From CAVQZC01 sp963718315 (GTDB lineage Bacteria; Actinomycetota; Thermoleophilia; Gaiellales; JAICJC01), in the NCBI GenBank assembly GCA_963718315.1, contig CAVQZC010000010.1, positions 186,001 through 250,000 on the forward strand: a stretch of 64,000 bases of DNA, written 5' to 3'. Under the pieces are notes generated by a model. It was not told the origin of the DNA. It did no database searches and worked only from the letters and a program-made list of their open reading frames with translations. Positions within the stretch are counted from its first letter, which is position 1; each line of letters opens with the position of its first letter. The position numbers were made by a program, and so were the translations under genes. Below are positions 1 through 8,993 of the stretch, in pieces.

Positions 1-149
1 AACTTGCCGAAACCAGTGAACACGACATCGTCGCCACCGGACAGCGCCTCCTTGATCGAATCGAGTGTGGCGTCGACCGCAGCGCCGGCGTCCTTCTTCG
101 ACAGACCTGAGCGGGCTGCCACCGCGTCGATGAAATCGCTCTTGGTCAC
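1..149 (-). CDS. HU-family DNA-binding protein, N-terminal part
   Basis: The gene runs off the left edge, so only about 49 N-terminal residues are visible. They begin VTKSDFIDAVAARSGLSKKD and end VVFTGFGK, the helix-helix-strand start of HU/IHF nucleoid proteins, which dimerise and bend DNA. The GTG start at 149 follows an AGGAGG ribosome site 5-6 bases upstream. The beta-arm region is outside the window, so HU cannot be separated from IHF-like variants. Confidence 0.8.
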   Translation of the reverse strand, partial: MTKSDFIDAVAARSGLSKKDAGAAVDATLDSIKEALSGGDDVVFTGFGK

Positions 150-245
150 GCTTGTCCTCCTGGTCGATTGCGGGGCCGGAATGGGTTAAGCGGGGACACC
201 CTACCAGCTACCTCGGACGTCGACAATCGGCTCAGTGAAGCCAGT

Positions 246-794
246 TCAGGCCGACTGGACGGGTGCGCCGATGCCCAACGTGGAAACAGTGAAGAGCGAC
301 GCGAAGGGCACGCCCGCCGCGGCGATCGCGTCGGCGCCGCCCTCCTCGCGGTCGACCACGCAAATTGCAGCGGAAACGTGGAGGCCGACGGCCCGCAGCG
401 CCTCGACCGCAGACAGCAGCGCGCCGCCCGAAGTGACCACGTCCTCGACCACGCACACGGTCTGACCGGCCTCGTAGACGCCCTCCAGCCGCTTTGCGGT
501 TCCGTACTCCTTGGCTTCCTTGCGCACGATCACGAAGGGCACGCCGCTCTGGATCGAGGTGACGGCCGCCAGCGGCACCGCGCCCAGCTCGGGCCCGGCC
601 AGGAGCTCCGCCCCGGGGGCGTGCTCGGCGACCAGCGCCGCCAGCTCGCGCCCGATCCCGGCCAGCAGCTCGGGGTCGGTCTCGAACCGGTACTTGTCCA
701 GGTAGTACTTGCTGCGCCGCCCGGAGCGAAGGACGAAGTCGCCCTCCAGGTAGGCGCGCTCGAACAGCCGCGCGCCCAGCTCGCTCCGGTTCAC
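246..794 (-). CDS. pyrE: Orotate phosphoribosyltransferase
   Basis: PyrE converts orotate and PRPP to orotidine 5'-phosphate in pyrimidine synthesis. The 182-residue protein has the family length. The PRPP-binding motif VCVVEDVVTSGG is at about residues 113-124, and the catalytic-loop lysines RKEAKEYG are at 91-98. The gene overlaps the end of the small upstream gene by 4 nt (stop and start share bases at 791-794), so it is probably translated with the roadblock-like gene as one minus-strand unit. Confidence 0.93.
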   Translation of the reverse strand: MNRSELGARLFERAYLEGDFVLRSGRRSKYYLDKYRFETDPELLAGIGRELAALVAEHAPGAELLAGPELGAVPLAAVTSIQSGVPFVIVRKEAKEYGTAKRLEGVYEAGQTVCVVEDVVTSGGALLSAVEALRAVGLHVSAAICVVDREEGGADAIAAAGVPFASLFTVSTLGIGAPVQSA

Positions 795-1003
795 GCGGCG
801 CCTGCCTCCGCCAGCACGTCGCGGGCGAAGGGCAGCAGCCTGTCGGCGTCAGGCGATCCGGCGGCCAGCGACACCATCGATCCGTCCTCGAAGTACACGT
901 CCAGCCGCGTGCGTGTGCGAACCGAGCGCCGGCGGTAGACGACCGTGCCGATGAAGGACCCGGCGCCCAGCACCACGGGCACCCACAGCTTACGACGGCT
1001 CAT
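791..1003 (-). CDS. Small single-pass membrane protein, unknown function
   Basis: This 70-residue protein has one hydrophobic segment at about residues 7-24 followed by a basic stretch (RRRSVRTRTR), so it is probably anchored in the membrane with a short cytoplasmic tail. It lies 3 nt after the roadblock-like gene and overlaps pyrE by 4 nt. I recognise no family. Tight packing and reading-frame integrity support it as real. Confidence 0.6.
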   Translation of the reverse strand: MSRRKLWVPVVLGAGSFIGTVVYRRRSVRTRTRLDVYFEDGSMVSLAAGSPDADRLLPFARDVLAEAGAA

Positions 1004-1006
1004 CGG

Positions 1007-1396
1007 TCACCTCGTCGGCCGCGGCGGGATCCTGAGCGCCGGCAGCACCTTGGGGTGGTCGGCAACCTGCCGCAGCAGGGTCTTCAGGTCGTAGAAGACC
1101 AGCCCGACGGTCGGGTCGGCGCCGGTGGTGGCCACCGCCACGCGCTCGGAATCCACGACCACGAACACGCTGCCCTCCGGCGTCGCTGCCTGGAGCTGGG
1201 AGAGGTTCTCGCGGCCCAGGTCGCGCCGCAGCTGATCGGCGCCGTCCAGCAGCGACTGCGCCGCGGAGGCGACCCGGCCGGCCGCGTCGTCGGGCAGCGT
1301 CGCCGCCTCCACCGAGCCGTCGCGGGCAGCCAGCACCACGGACTCGATCTGCGTCGAGAGCTCCTTCAACTCGGCTATCGCAGCGGCGGCATCCAC
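1007..1396 (-). CDS. Roadblock/LC7-like protein
   Basis: A 129-residue protein with the pattern of the roadblock/LC7 fold (MglB-type partners of small Ras-like GTPases): an N-terminal helix, GSVFVVVDSERVAVATTG as the central beta strands, then LVFYDLKTLLRQV as a long helix. No small GTPase gene is nearby. It heads a minus-strand unit with the 70-residue membrane protein and pyrE and is divergent from the YihY gene, only 46 nt away. The fold call is by pattern only. Confidence 0.55.
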   Translation of the reverse strand: MDAAAAIAELKELSTQIESVVLAARDGSVEAATLPDDAAGRVASAAQSLLDGADQLRRDLGRENLSQLQAATPEGSVFVVVDSERVAVATTGADPTVGLVFYDLKTLLRQVADHPKVLPALRIPPRPTR

Positions 1397-1442
1397 GATT
1401 CCAAGCTAGCACACGCCGAAAGTACCGATATTGTGATCCGAC

Positions 1443-2312
1443 ATGGCAAACCAGAGCGCGCTGACGGGTCTGCGGCCCTACCGGAGGTTCGCCGCCCAGA
1501 CCAGGTCGGTGCTGAGCAAGTACCTGGCCGACCGCGGCCCCCACCTGGCGGCGATGGTCGCCTACTACGCCCTGCTGTCGCTGTTCCCGTTCCTGTTCCT
1601 GATCCTGTCGGTGCTGGGCCTGTTCGGGCACGTGTCCGAGAGCTCGTACCTGATCCACGAGCTCCAGCACATCCTGCCCGGCCAGTCGGCCAAGGAGCTG
1701 ATCAACCTCGTCCACTCGGTCCAGAGCAACGCCGGAACCTTCTTCGCCATCGGCCTGATCGGCATGATCTGGTCGGCGCTGGGGTTCTACTCGGCGCTGG
1801 AGTCGGCGCTGAACATCGTCTTCCAGGTCAGCAACCGGGGGTTCGTGCGGGGCAAGTGGACCAGCTTCGTCCTGGTCGCAGGTTCCCTGACGGTGCTGTT
1901 CAGCTCGCTGCTGATCGCCACCCTGGCAAGCGGCTGGCTCCACCGCCACGGCCCCTCGTGGACGACCGAGGGCATCGTGCCCTACCTGATCTCGGTCACG
2001 TTCTCGACGGTGGGCTCCTTCGTGTTCCTGGTGATCGTCTACCGGATGCTGACCAACGTCGAGCTCCACCGGGGCGACGTCTGGCCGGGAGCGCTGTTTG
2101 CGACGGTGCTGTTCCAGATCTCGTTCCTGGTCGTGCCGTACTACCTGCAGCGGGGTGACCTGCTGGTTGCGATGCGCGCGTTCGGCGGCCTCGCGCTGGT
2201 GCTGGTCTGGCTCTACCTGATGGCCAACGTGATCGTGCTCGGCGCCGAGATCAACTGGCGACACTGGTCGCGCCACCAGCCGAGCGAGACCGAGGTCGGC
2301 GGGCTGGCGTAG
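1443..2312 (+). CDS. YihY/BrkB-family membrane protein
   Basis: A 289-residue integral membrane protein with about six hydrophobic segments and the family signature near the N terminus (HLAAMVAYYALLSLFPFLF), followed by the conserved amphipathic region and YYLQRGDLL. YihY/BrkB proteins are widespread inner-membrane proteins without a settled biochemical role; they are not RNase BN despite older labels. The gene stands alone on the plus strand and converges on the GNAT gene 17 nt downstream. Confidence 0.88.
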   Translation: MANQSALTGLRPYRRFAAQTRSVLSKYLADRGPHLAAMVAYYALLSLFPFLFLILSVLGLFGHVSESSYLIHELQHILPGQSAKELINLVHSVQSNAGTFFAIGLIGMIWSALGFYSALESALNIVFQVSNRGFVRGKWTSFVLVAGSLTVLFSSLLIATLASGWLHRHGPSWTTEGIVPYLISVTFSTVGSFVFLVIVYRMLTNVELHRGDVWPGALFATVLFQISFLVVPYYLQRGDLLVAMRAFGGLALVLVWLYLMANVIVLGAEINWRHWSRHQPSETEVGGLA

Positions 2313-2329
2313 GCACCGTCGGCCGTTGG

Positions 2330-2863
2330 TCAGGACCGGCTGGCCGGGGCCAGCCGCTCGAACACCTGGATCGTGCGACCCGTAACCGGGTGGACGAGCT
2401 GCTCGTGCCGTGTCATGCCAAGCCTCTCGGCGACCGCTGCCGACGGGGTGTTGTCGACGTAGACAAGGCTGATCAGGCGATCGAGCCCGAGCTCGCCAAA
2501 GCCGTACGCCGTGGCGGCGGCGGCAGCCTCCGTGGCGTAGCCCTGGCCCCAGGCGGAGCGGGCGAGCAGCCAGCCTACCTCCACCGCAGGCAGGACGGCG
2601 GGCAGGAACGTGGGCACCGCCAGCCCGGCCCAGCCGACGGGTTCGTCCGATCCCCGCGGGACGACCGCCCACATCCCGAATCCATGCTCGTCCCAGTGGC
2701 GGCCGAGCCGGGCCAGCAGCGCCTCGGAGGCGGCCCGGTCGCGCGTCTGGCCCTCGCCGATGTGGCGCATCACCTCGGGATCGCTCCAGATCGCCGCCAT
2801 CGCGTCGAGGTCGTCCTCGCGGAACCGGCGGAGCACCAGCCGCTCCGTCTCGACCGACGTCAC
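2330..2863 (-). CDS. GNAT-family N-acetyltransferase, RimJ/RimL type
   Basis: The 177-residue protein starts ETERLVLRRFREDDLDAM, the usual opening of RimJ/RimL-like acetyltransferases. The acetyl-CoA loop WGQGYATEA is at about residues 105-113, and LGLDRLISLVYVDNTPS AAVAERLGM forms the C-terminal CoA-contact region. The acceptor is unknown. Its start overlaps the rdgB stop by 4 nt, making it the last gene of the murI-rph-rdgB-GNAT unit. Confidence 0.88.
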   Translation of the reverse strand: MTSVETERLVLRRFREDDLDAMAAIWSDPEVMRHIGEGQTRDRAASEALLARLGRHWDEHGFGMWAVVPRGSDEPVGWAGLAVPTFLPAVLPAVEVGWLLARSAWGQGYATEAAAAATAYGFGELGLDRLISLVYVDNTPSAAVAERLGMTRHEQLVHPVTGRTIQVFERLAPASRS

Positions 2864-3420
2864 GGCAGCAGCGGCAGCAGTTCGGCGGCTGCCCGCGCCC
2901 GGTGGGAGATGGCGTCCTTCTCGGCGGCGCTCATCTCCCCCACCGTGCGAGTCTCCCCCTCGGGAACGAACGCCGGGTCGTAGCCAAACCCGCCGCTGCC
3001 GCGGGGCTCGGTGGCCAGCGTGCCGCGCAGCTCGCCCCGCGCCAGCAGCTCGCGGCCGCCGGGGTCGATGGCGACCAGCTGGGCGACGTAGGCGACCCGC
3101 CGATCGCCAGACTCAGCCAGCGCCGTCAGCAGCTTCGCCAGGTTCTCGCCGTCGGTCGCGGCTTCACCCGCGAACCGCGCCGAGCGAACCCCCGGTGCTC
3201 CGCCGAGGGCGGCAGCCTCGATGCCGGAGTCGTCGGCGAGCACCCAGCCGCCGACCGCCTCGTGCACGTGGCGCGCCTTCAGCCGGGCGTTGTCCAGGAA
3301 GGTCTCACCGGTCTCGTCGGGGAGGTCGCCGACCCACGGCTCGACCGTGTGACCTGGCAGCAGGCGGGTCAGCTCCTGCGCCTTGTACGGGTTAGCCGAG
3401 GCGAGAACGAGCCTGGTCAT
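2860..3420 (-). CDS. rdgB: dITP/XTP pyrophosphatase (RdgB/HAM1)
   Basis: This house-cleaning enzyme hydrolyses non-canonical purine triphosphates (dITP, XTP) to monophosphates. All three family motifs are present in 186 residues: SANPYKAQEL at 8-17, the catalytic ADDSGIEAAALGGAPGVRSA near 60-80, and GGFGYDPAFVPEG near 145-157. Its start lies 29 nt inside the end of rph, and rph-rdgB is a well-known gene order in actinobacteria. Confidence 0.93.
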   Translation of the reverse strand: MTRLVLASANPYKAQELTRLLPGHTVEPWVGDLPDETGETFLDNARLKARHVHEAVGGWVLADDSGIEAAALGGAPGVRSARFAGEAATDGENLAKLLTALAESGDRRVAYVAQLVAIDPGGRELLARGELRGTLATEPRGSGGFGYDPAFVPEGETRTVGEMSAAEKDAISHRARAAAELLPLLP

Positions 3421-4132
3421 GCAGCACCTGCATCTGCGTGGCGCGGATCTGCTCGATCCCGGCGGCCGCCAGCTCGAGCAGCTCGTCCAGCGACGCCCGG
3501 CCGAAAGGCGTCTTCTCGGCCGTCGCCTGCACCTCGATCAGCTGGCCGCGGCCGGCGATCACCACGTTCATGTCGACGTCCGCCCGCGAGTCCTCCTCGT
3601 AGGGCAGGTCGAGCAGCGGACGTCCGTCGACCACGCCCACCGAGACGGCCGCCACCGAGTCCGACAGCGGGAGCTCAGACAGCTTCCCGGCGTCGACCAG
3701 CGAGGCCAGCGCAAGATGCAGCGCCACGTAGCCGCCGCAGATGGAGGCGCAGCGGGTGCCGCCGTCGGCCTCGATCACGTCACAGTCGATCCACACCGTG
3801 CGCTCGCCCAGCGCCTTGAAGTCGACCACCGACCGCAGCGAGCGGCCGATCAGCCGCTGGATCTCGACCGTGCGGCCGTCCTGCTTGCCGCGACTGGCGT
3901 CGCGCGACTTGCGGTCGGACGTGGAGCCCGGGAGCATCCCGTACTCCGCGGTCACCCAGCCGGTGCCGCGGCCGCGCATCCACATCGGCACCGACTCGTC
4001 GACCATCGCCGTGCAGATGACCCGCGTCCGCCCGGCCTCGATCAGGGCCGATCCGGTGGCGCTGGTGATGAAGCCGGGGTGAATCGCGATCGGCCGCAGC
4101 TCGTCGACCGCGCGGCCGTCCTTCCGCTTCAC
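3392..4132 (-). CDS. rph: Ribonuclease PH
   Basis: RNase PH trims tRNA 3' ends by phosphorolysis. From the GTG at 4132 the protein is 246 residues, the normal size. It starts VKRKDGRAVDELRPIAIHPG and carries the conserved R(G)TGWVTAEYGMLPGST, RLIGRSLRSVVD and ADGGTRCASICGG segments. A longer reading starting upstream would run through murI out of frame, so the GTG start, which overlaps the murI stop by 4 nt (GTGA), is preferred. Confidence 0.93.
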   Translation of the reverse strand: MKRKDGRAVDELRPIAIHPGFITSATGSALIEAGRTRVICTAMVDESVPMWMRGRGTGWVTAEYGMLPGSTSDRKSRDASRGKQDGRTVEIQRLIGRSLRSVVDFKALGERTVWIDCDVIEADGGTRCASICGGYVALHLALASLVDAGKLSELPLSDSVAAVSVGVVDGRPLLDLPYEEDSRADVDMNVVIAGRGQLIEVQATAEKTPFGRASLDELLELAAAGIEQIRATQMQVLHDQARSRLG

Positions 4133-4953
4133 GCGGCCACCGCCAGCCGCGCTGGATCGACCCGCTCGACGTCGGTCAGCGGCAGCTGCAGGAATCGGCC
4201 CGCCACCTCGCTGAACGCCTCCTCGTCCCCCGTGCAGAGGAAGTGGTAGGCACCCTCCCTGGCGGGGTCGTTGCCAACGCCACGGCGATCGACCGTGACA
4301 GCGACCTCGCGGGCGATCTCCTCCGCCGAGGTGATCACGGTGACGCCGCGCCCGAAGATGCGCTGCAGCATCGGCCGGATCAGCGGATAGTGGGTGCAGC
4401 CGAGGATGACGGTATCGACGCCCCCGTCCTTGAGGGGACGGGCATAGCTCTTGGCGGCCTCCAGGATCTCGATGCCGTGGGTGTCCCCTGCCTGGATCAG
4501 CGGCACCAGTGCGGGGCACGCGACCTGGGTGACGTCGGCGCCGGCGTCCAGCGCCAGGATGGCGGACGGGTACCGACCGCTGTCCACCGTTGCCTCGGTG
4601 GCCATCACGCCGATCCGGCGGTTGCGGGTCGCCTGGACGGCCGCCCGCGCCTCGGGTGTGATGACGCCGATCAGCGGCACCTCGAACTCGCGCTGAAGGT
4701 CGGGGAGGGCCGCGGCGGTGGCGGAGTTGCAGGCCACCACCATCAGCTTGACGCCGCGGGCGACCAGGTGGGCGGCGATCTCGTGCGCGAACCTGCGGAT
4801 CACCTCCGGCGGCTTGGGGCCATAGGGAAAGCGATCGGGCGCGGAGTCCCCGAAGTACACGAAGTCCTCATGGGGCAGGGTGACGAGGCACTCGTGGAGC
4901 ACCGTCAGACCGCCCACGCCTGAGTCGAATACGCCGATTGGCCGCTCGTCCAT
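4129..4953 (-). CDS. murI: Glutamate racemase
   Basis: MurI makes D-glutamate for peptidoglycan. The 274-residue protein has both catalytic cysteines, in VVACNSATA (C75) and GCTHYPL (C186), and the N-terminal PIGVFDSGVGGLTV motif. The usual GDTA-PYG loop reads GDSAPDRFPYG, which appears to be one or two residues longer than the canonical loop. It is the first gene of the four-gene unit; ATG at 4953. Confidence 0.93.
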   Translation of the reverse strand: MDERPIGVFDSGVGGLTVLHECLVTLPHEDFVYFGDSAPDRFPYGPKPPEVIRRFAHEIAAHLVARGVKLMVVACNSATAAALPDLQREFEVPLIGVITPEARAAVQATRNRRIGVMATEATVDSGRYPSAILALDAGADVTQVACPALVPLIQAGDTHGIEILEAAKSYARPLKDGGVDTVILGCTHYPLIRPMLQRIFGRGVTVITSAEEIAREVAVTVDRRGVGNDPAREGAYHFLCTGDEEAFSEVAGRFLQLPLTDVERVDPARLAVAA

Positions 4954-5022
4954 CGCCGCAGTCTAAAAGTTAGGTGCGGCTGGTGACACACAAACCGCCG
5001 CAAAACCGCGTACGATTGCCCG

Positions 5023-5618
5023 ATGATCGACCGGCTGCGTCCGAAGTTGGCGATGCCCGTCGCCGGTGCGATCGTGTCGGTTTGCGCGGTGGCGTTCTCG
5101 GGATTCACGCTACTCGCCAGCCACGTCAAGCCCGCCGCCCCCTGCGGTCCGCACTCGCCGGATCAGTTCGTGAGCAGCAGGTCCGGGGATCTCTCCGGCA
5201 AGCAGATGCACTCGCTGCAGTGCATGGGCATGCCCGCGCTGGTGCCGACGAAGGGTGTCCCCGGGTTTACAGGCGCCGCGCCGAAGCTCTCGGTCACCGC
5301 CAGCGGCATGATGTACAACATCACCTGGCAGGGGAAGGACGGCGACCACGCGAGCCTGATGATCGACCACCACGTCGGCTCCCAGCTCGACGTCGCCCAG
5401 TCCAATCTCGCCATCAACCTCGGCCACAACGTGACCGGCTACTGGACGAGCTGGAGCGACAACCCCGCCGACACCAACAACCCGAAGACGCACGAGCTCG
5501 GGCTGGCAGGATCCGCGAACCGGGCATGTGGTACAAGATCAACGGCCTGACTCTGAGTCAGGCGATCGCCTTCTACCACTCGCTGGCGCCCGTCCACCAG
5601 CTGAAGGCGATCCCGTGA
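5023..5618 (+). CDS. Secreted or membrane-anchored protein of unknown function (frameshifted)
   Basis: From the ATG at 5023 there is one N-terminal transmembrane segment or signal (about residues 9-32), then an extracytoplasmic domain with two cysteines (APCGPHSP and LQCMGM) and the stretch MIDHHVGSQLDVAQSNLAINLGH. The frame breaks near 5510 but the next frame continues MWYKINGLTLSQAIAFYHSL to a stop at 5616-5618. That stop overlaps the GTG of the following RnfD-like gene (GTGA), which supports the longer version. I do not recognise the domain. Overlap implies co-expression with the RnfD-like protein. Confidence 0.6.
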
Positions 5619-6502
5619 ACCAGACCGCCGCCGAGCACTCGGAACAGATCCGCCGCTCCTACTTCCGCTGGCCGCAGAGGCGCGACCCGCGGTGGGTGAT
5701 GATCGGCATCCACACGCTCTTCAACATCCTCGGCCAGACCGTGCTCGGGTTCGCGATCCTGCCGTCGCAGATCGCCTGCGCGGTGCTCTGCTGCAGCGGC
5801 TGGGACATGCTCTTCCACCGCACGTTCTACGGGAAGTGGATCATCCCCAAGAGCGGGCTGATCACCGGCCTGGGGATGGCGCTGCTGCTGCGGGGGCCCG
5901 GGTTCTATCCGTTCCTGTTCGCTGGGACACTCTCGATCGCATCCAAGCACCTCTTGAAGATCCGCGGGAAGCACATCTGGAACCCGTCCACGTTCGGGAT
6001 CGCTGCGGCACTCCTGTGGGTGCCCGGCACGACGTTCATCTCCGCCCAGTGGGGGCGCTCGGCCGCCATCGTCTGGGTGATCCTCAACCTGGGCATGCTG
6101 ATCATGTACCGCGTGCGCCGCTTCGACGTCGTGATCACCTTCTCGGCCGCGTACTTCCTGTCCTGGCTGGCCTGGGTGCTGACCAACGGCTACGGCCTCA
6201 ACGACTACGGGCTCTGGCGCGCCTACAACCTGGCCATGACCCCGGCGGCGCTGATCTTCACGTTCTTCATGATCACCGACCCGCGCACGAGCCCGGCCAC
6301 CCGCACCGGCCGCATCATCTACTGCGTTGCGACGGCGATCCTGGCGGTCTGGTTCAGCGTGAACGGCCAGCCTGGCCTGTTCTACGCCCTGTTCATCGTG
6401 CTGTGCTTCGTGCCGCTGCTGGACTGGCTGCTGGTCGGCCGCTCGCTTCGCTCGTACCTCCCGCGGGCGAGGCGCCCTGACACGCCGCAGGCCGCGACCT
6501 AG
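5615..6502 (+). CDS. RnfD/NqrB-like membrane protein
   Basis: This 295-residue integral membrane protein (GTG at 5615) has about nine hydrophobic segments and the motifs of the RnfD/NqrB family: SGLITGLGMALLLRGPG, then SKHLLKIRGKHIWNPSTFGIAAALL. RnfD and NqrB are subunits of ion-pumping electron-transport complexes. The covalent-FMN motif of true RnfD/NqrB (SGAT) is not visible and no other rnf/nqr gene is near, so this is an orphan homologue. A longer ORF from 5528 covers the preceding gene out of frame and is rejected. Confidence 0.75.
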   Translation: MNQTAAEHSEQIRRSYFRWPQRRDPRWVMIGIHTLFNILGQTVLGFAILPSQIACAVLCCSGWDMLFHRTFYGKWIIPKSGLITGLGMALLLRGPGFYPFLFAGTLSIASKHLLKIRGKHIWNPSTFGIAAALLWVPGTTFISAQWGRSAAIVWVILNLGMLIMYRVRRFDVVITFSAAYFLSWLAWVLTNGYGLNDYGLWRAYNLAMTPAALIFTFFMITDPRTSPATRTGRIIYCVATAILAVWFSVNGQPGLFYALFIVLCFVPLLDWLLVGRSLRSYLPRARRPDTPQAAT

Positions 6503-6529
6503 CCGCCCGAAGCCCCGTAGAATCCGGGC

Positions 6530-7625
6530 ATGACGACGACGCCCGAGTGGTATACGGACGCCTTCCCCGAGCTGCGGGACGGCCCGCCGTGGGTGATGGC
6601 GGAGATGATCGAGGCGGAGCCGGCGCTGCTGGAGCAGATCGCGACCGGCGTGGACACCGCCGCGTTGGCGCTGCTGGCGCGGACGCCGGGACGGCTCGAC
6701 ATCGTCGGCTGCGGCACCAGCGAGCATGCGGCGCTCGGAGTCGCCGAGATCCTGAGCGACGCCGGCAGGCCGGCGACCGCGCGCCAGGCATTCGAGGCGC
6801 GGCTCGACCCAGGCGACCCGGCAGGCGTGATCGGGGTCAGCCACGAGGGCGGCACGCGGGCAACGATCGACGCGATGCGTGCGGCTCGGGCGGCGGGCGC
6901 GGCGGTCGGCCTGATCACCGCCGTGGCCGACAGCGAAGGCATGCACCAGGCCGACGCCGCGATCGTCACGCCGATGGTCGACCGCTCGTGGTGCCACACG
7001 GTCGGCTACACCTCGCCGCTGGCGGCGGGTGTCGCCCTGGCTGCGAACGTGAGCGGCACGGCGGTTCCGCCGGGGGCCGTCCAGCGGCTGGCCGAGGCAG
7101 GGCTTGGAAACGCGCGAGCAGGCGGCGGCCGTCGCGGGGCGGCTGGGCGGCCTGGCCCGGCTGATCGTGGTCGCCAGCGGCGCCGACCGCATCGCCGCCC
7201 GAGAGCTGACCCTGAAGGTCGAGGAGGCATGCCACCTGCCGTCCGCGATGCGCGACCTGGAGACGTTCCTGCACGGCCACATCCCCGCCACCGGGCCGGA
7301 CACGGGGCTGGTGCTGATCATGACCGATCGCCGCCAGGCGGCCGCCAGGGCCGAGCGCGCCGAGGCGCTGCTGCGGGCGTCGGCCCGCGTCGGCATCGCC
7401 TGCGCAGCCATCACGACCGCGGCGCTCCCGGATGACCTGCTGCCTGCCGGGACGATCGTCGCTCCGCAGGCGCCCGAGCTCGCCGCGCCCGCCAGCTCGC
7501 TGCTGGGGACGGCGCTGCCGCTGCAGTGGCTGGCCTATGAGCTGGCAATCGCCCGCGGCACCAATCCCGACCTGATTCGCCGGGAGCAGGACGACTACCG
7601 GGCGGCGGCGGAGGAGCACGGATGA
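6530..7625 (+). CDS. SIS-domain sugar-phosphate isomerase-like protein (frameshifted)
   Basis: Two frames together give a protein of about 365 residues with two SIS (sugar isomerase) halves: DIVGCGTSEHAALGVAEIL near residue 60 and the second half containing VASGADRIAARELTLKVEEAC, the usual position of the GlmS-like ALKLKE motif. The frame changes by one base near 7101, where the reading passes from AEAGL to ETREQAAAV. SIS proteins of this type act on hexosamine 6-phosphates as isomerases, deaminases or deglycases. Its stop overlaps the next start (ATGA at 7622). Confidence 0.78.
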
Positions 7626-8347
7626 GCCGGCGGGTGCTGCACGCGATCAACGACCGCACCGACCCGGTGCTGATGTTCACCGACGAGCTGAAGACGCGGG
7701 GCTTCGACGTCGTCGACGTCCGCCCCTGGGCGGGCGAGCCGCTTCCGGCAACGCTGGAGGGGTTCGACGGCATCGTCGCCGGCGGCGGAGTCGTCGACAC
7801 GCACCAGAAGGACGAGCACACGTGGCTGGCCCACGAGCTCGAGCTGATGCGCGAGGGGCTCGACCGAGAGGTGCCGATCATGGGCCTGTGTCTCGGGGCG
7901 CAGCTCCTGACCGAGGCGGCCGGCGGCACCGTCTACCGCTGTGACCCGCCGGAGGTCGGCTGGCACCGGGTCGAGGCCAACGGCATACCCGCGGACGACC
8001 CGCTCTTCGCCGGTCTCCCCCGCTCCTTCGCCGCGTTCGAGTGGCACTACTACGCCTGCGAGCTGCCGTCCGGCGCGATCGAGCTGATGCGGAACTCCAC
8101 CGCCGCCCAGGCGATGCGGTTCGGGCCGTCGGCCTGGGCTACCCAGTTCCACATCGAGGTCACCCGCGAGGTGCTGGAGCGATGGCAGAGCGAGGCGCCC
8201 GACGAGCTGGCGAAGTTCGGGTACCACAGGGATGCGTTCCTGGCCTCGCTGGACGAGCACCTTGAGCCGCACGTCGAGATCGGCCGGACGCTCGCGCGCC
8301 GCTTCGCCGACCACGTCGCGGCCTACAGCCCCGCCGCGACGTCGTAG
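7622..8347 (+). CDS. Class I (type 1) glutamine amidotransferase
   Basis: The 241-residue protein carries the class I nucleophile elbow IMGLCLGAQLL (Cys about residue 86), the FEWHYYACELP region and a C-terminal QFHIEV in place of the usual QFHPEV, so the Cys-His-Glu triad is kept. Such enzymes release ammonia from glutamine for a partner synthase. No synthetase domain is fused to it. It overlaps the SIS-domain gene by 4 nt, so that protein is the likely partner. It converges on the phosphatase gene, overlapping by 25 nt. Confidence 0.85.
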   Translation: MSRRVLHAINDRTDPVLMFTDELKTRGFDVVDVRPWAGEPLPATLEGFDGIVAGGGVVDTHQKDEHTWLAHELELMREGLDREVPIMGLCLGAQLLTEAAGGTVYRCDPPEVGWHRVEANGIPADDPLFAGLPRSFAAFEWHYYACELPSGAIELMRNSTAAQAMRFGPSAWATQFHIEVTREVLERWQSEAPDELAKFGYHRDAFLASLDEHLEPHVEIGRTLARRFADHVAAYSPAATS

Positions 8348-8993
8348 AAGTCGTCGAAGGGCAGGTAGCCGACACCCTCACCTTCGAGGTAGCGGGCAAG
8401 GCCGCGGCGGGCGAACCGGCGGTCGGCCGCGAGCGCGGCGCAGCGGTCGGAGTAGCCGTCGCCCACGTAGGCGACAGGCCGTCCGTTGCGCATCGTGTCG
8501 ACCACCGAGCGCTTGCACTCCTGACCGCAGGTGGGACAGGGATCGCCGTGGCGGAACTCGACCAGGGTCTCCTGCGGCGAGAACCGCACCCTGTGGGCGA
8601 CCACCTCGAGGCCGTCCAGCCCCGAGGCCGCGAGCACCGGGCGGATCACCTCCTCGAAGCCGCTGGAGACGACCACCACCCGGTCGCCACGCTGCCTGCG
8701 CCGACCCGACCAGCTCGGCGAACCCGGGCCGCACCTGGGCCGCCGCCACCGCCTCGGCGACGATCGTGTCGTGGTCTCCGCGGATCGCCTCGAACTCGCG
8801 GCGAATGCACTCGTGGAGCGTGATCTCGCCGGCCAGGAGCGCCCGCTCGACGCTCGTCGTAGACCTCCGGCGCGTGCCGGCGAACCAGCCAGTCGAGGGT
8901 GTCCTGCTCGGTGATCGTGCCGTCGAAGTCGACGACGATCGAGCCAGCGGCGTCAGTGGCTGCCGGCCCACTTGGCGATGGTCTGGGCGTCAT
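8323..8993 (-). CDS. HAD-IB phosphatase, MtnX-like (two frame breaks)
   Basis: Three reading frames join into one HAD-IB phosphatase of about 220 residues: motif I IVVDFDGTITEQDTLDWL, a middle piece LLAGEITLHECIRREFEAIRG, and a C-terminal piece with motif II VVVVSSGFEEVI and motif IV VAYVGDGYSDRCAA. A CPTCGQECK cluster sits where MtnX-like phosphatases have Cys-rich insertions. The substrate is unknown. The start is uncertain; ATG at 8993 overlaps the preceding gene by 41 nt. Frame changes are near 8865 and 8695. Confidence 0.7.

Noticed and set aside
990..2672. 560-codon minus-strand open frame
   Set aside because: It lies antisense to the YihY gene and in another frame of the roadblock-like gene; the translation is low-complexity Arg/Gly/Gln typical of high-GC shadow frames.
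5573..7414. 613-codon minus-strand open frame
   Set aside because: Antisense to the RnfD-like and SIS genes; composition is that of a shadow frame.
6530..8347. Reading the SIS/amidotransferase pair as classical GlmS
   Set aside because: GlmS carries a class II glutaminase with an N-terminal Cys in the same chain; here the glutaminase is class I with an internal GLCLG elbow.
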